From: Tillus elongatus
Taxonomy: Eukaryota; Arthropoda; Insecta; Coleoptera; Cleridae
NCBI GenBank assembly: GCA_964006375.1
Contig: OZ023267.1
Coordinates: forward strand, 31,911,094 to 31,975,093
Direction of reading: 5' to 3'
Length of the DNA stretch: 64,000 nt
Shown here: positions 63,180 through 64,000 of the stretch, piece after piece
Layout of the letters: each line of letters opens with the position of its first letter
Numbering within the stretch: the first letter of the stretch is position 1
Program-made: the position numbers and the translations under genes
The notes under the pieces: generated by a model
What the model saw: the letters and a program-made list of their open reading frames with translations, nothing else
What the model was told of the DNA's origin: nothing
Database searches by the model: none

Positions 63180-63640
63180 GTTGAAGTGACTATTATGTGG
63201 ATGCTTGCTTCATTAATAAAAAGTTTTATACAGTCAATTTCAGACACAGCGTTGCCGGCCTCAGGTTTTGATCCAGGTAAATGTCTTATTATATTATGAG
63301 CTCGAAAACGCACTTGTGTATTACCGCACTATTTCTCCACTTAGTGATTTTGTCCTTCCCCGTGTAAAATTTAACACCCATAATTTATTCATCATCAGTA
63401 TCTGATAAATGTTCCTGTTCATCCGATATTAGTTCTAACGAGTCCGTGTCGTGATCTCTTTTTTCCACAACATTTTCTTTTTCTGGTTCTTCGTCTTCCT
63501 TATCTTGATCTAATGGACTTTCCTCTGCGCTAGATACCTCTTCAAACCATCTTGCCCATACATCTGGATCCCTGATACTTTCTACGCGCCTTTGTTTGAG
63601 TCAGACATACTTCTCTGAAACAAGTAAATAATATTAGCTA
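62090..63640 (-). pseudogene. piggyBac transposase, decayed
   Basis: Minus strand, N to C: an acidic N-terminal region (about 63605-63385, many Asp/Glu, ending LSDTDDE), FYTGKDKITKW (about 63370-63340), RAHNIIRHLPGSKPEAGNAVSE and [14 protein letters not shown] (63300-63180), a (TA)n tract, then SKKRFRFLIRCLRFDNVTTRNDRREID (62905-62830), FGFQEDITMISYCPKK and HHDNGIDPESGD (62360-62250), and YNKTKIGVDLVDQLC with RRWPMVIFYDLLN (62215-62115; the last catalytic Asp lies in GVD). Stops and frameshifts are frequent. A copy of the GTTAGGCGCGCGG motif lies at 63851-63863. Confidence 0.85.
63090..63178. repeat. (TA)n tract inside piggyBac coding sequence
   Basis: About 89 bp of AT dinucleotides, read as Tyr-Ile. 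The frame is the same on both sides and little family sequence seems to be lost. Confidence 0.95.
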
Positions 63641-63847
63641 TAAAATGATAACTTCAAAATAAAGTCATACACTAACAATAATTTACACGTTTTAGCAATC
63701 AATTATACTAAACTAATCACTACAACTAACCAACAAAATATAATTATTAACACTATGCTGTATATTAATATGCAAGAAGAAGCACCACTTACCTGCTTTG
63801 TGCTAAGTTATTAAAACAAGAAATTTGGTTCTCCACAAAAAAGTAGC

Positions 63848-63880
63848 ACCGTTAGGCGCGCGGTCTACGATGGTAGACCA
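63848..63880 (+). repeat. piggyBac terminal-repeat-like motif
   Basis: CACCGTTAGGCGCGCGG followed by the palindrome GGTCTACGATGGTAGACC. The first part equals the terminal repeat at 52665-52677 in the same orientation. It is not preceded by TTAA, so it is either a subterminal repeat or the edge of another copy. Confidence 0.5.
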
Positions 63881-64000
63881 AAGCTGTTTAAACTTGTAAC
63901 TATCGACACCACTCTATTCCGCTTCAGTTTACACACTGCATCGACATCGACAGAGCCGCATGTAACAAACGGCTGCTCAAAGACGCGCTTGCGTAGTAGA

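Overview
This is a repeat-dominated piece of an arthropod (most likely insect) nuclear genome. The sequence is AT-rich, has no bacterial operons, and is packed with metazoan transposon families: mariner, piggyBac, a THAP-bearing P element, CR1/Jockey, RTE and RNase-H-bearing I/R1-type non-LTR elements, Penelope-like pieces and Helentron-like non-autonomous elements. It also carries about 18 long (TA)n arrays, a (TTA)n array, two satellites and a minisatellite. I see no convincing host housekeeping gene, tRNA, rRNA or CRISPR. The species cannot be named from this window alone.

Layout. 1-1.35 kb: edge of a dispersed repeat, then a frameshifted mariner (-). 2.3-3.34 kb: repeat family C ending in (TA)n. 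4.25-4.46 kb: a lone fragment of the 307-bp ribozyme repeat found again at 37 kb. 4.84-7.25 kb: CR1/Jockey-type element (-), with a second copy (+) at 9.56-10.76 kb. 7.31-8.69 kb: Penelope-like tail interrupted by a Helentron-like element. 10.97-13.6 kb: a second Helentron-like element split by an RTE insertion. 16.88-18.03 kb: GC-rich repeats of about 608 bp. 18.47-18.82 kb: minisatellite. 20.2-22.6 kb: 337-bp satellite. 24.36-26.65 kb: I/R1-type element (-). 26.65-27.1 kb: tandem 304-bp ribozyme repeat. 27.1-29.44 kb: Helentron-like copies with an 859-bp tandem duplication. 30.47-32.34 kb: Tc1/mariner-like element with terminal inverted repeats of about 250 bp. 35.04-35.39 kb: degenerate ribozyme repeat. 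37.07-38.99 kb: six tandem 307-bp units, each with a hammerhead motif, bounded by a target-site duplication. 40.8-44.98 kb: Helentron-like copies and an I/R1 RNase H fragment. 44.98-45.48 kb: inverted pair of the 304-bp ribozyme unit. 45.5-46.75 and 50.2-51.1 kb: decayed reverse-transcriptase pieces. 52.66-53.47 and 62.09-63.64 kb: piggyBac remnants. 53.65-58.49 kb: spliced THAP/P-element transposase gene, intact apart from one stop codon. 58.6-59.7 kb: RTE and GIY-YIG Penelope scraps.

The most interesting signal is a set of hammerhead-ribozyme repeats in three sequence families. The best is at 37073-38985. Every unit has a type I hammerhead with a palindromic stem III, and four of the six have every core base and pairing intact. 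The block is flanked by a 16-bp direct repeat, so it appears to have integrated as one piece. This matches the animal 'retrozyme' concept: small circular RNAs thought to be mobilised by Penelope-type or other reverse transcriptases, several of which are present here as relics. The second theme is a two-block element with internal (TA)n, subterminal inverted repeats and a 3' hairpin. Its terminal motif also occurs in each unit of the 337-bp satellite.

All coordinates of decayed elements are approximate. Family names rest on motif recognition by eye, without database searching.
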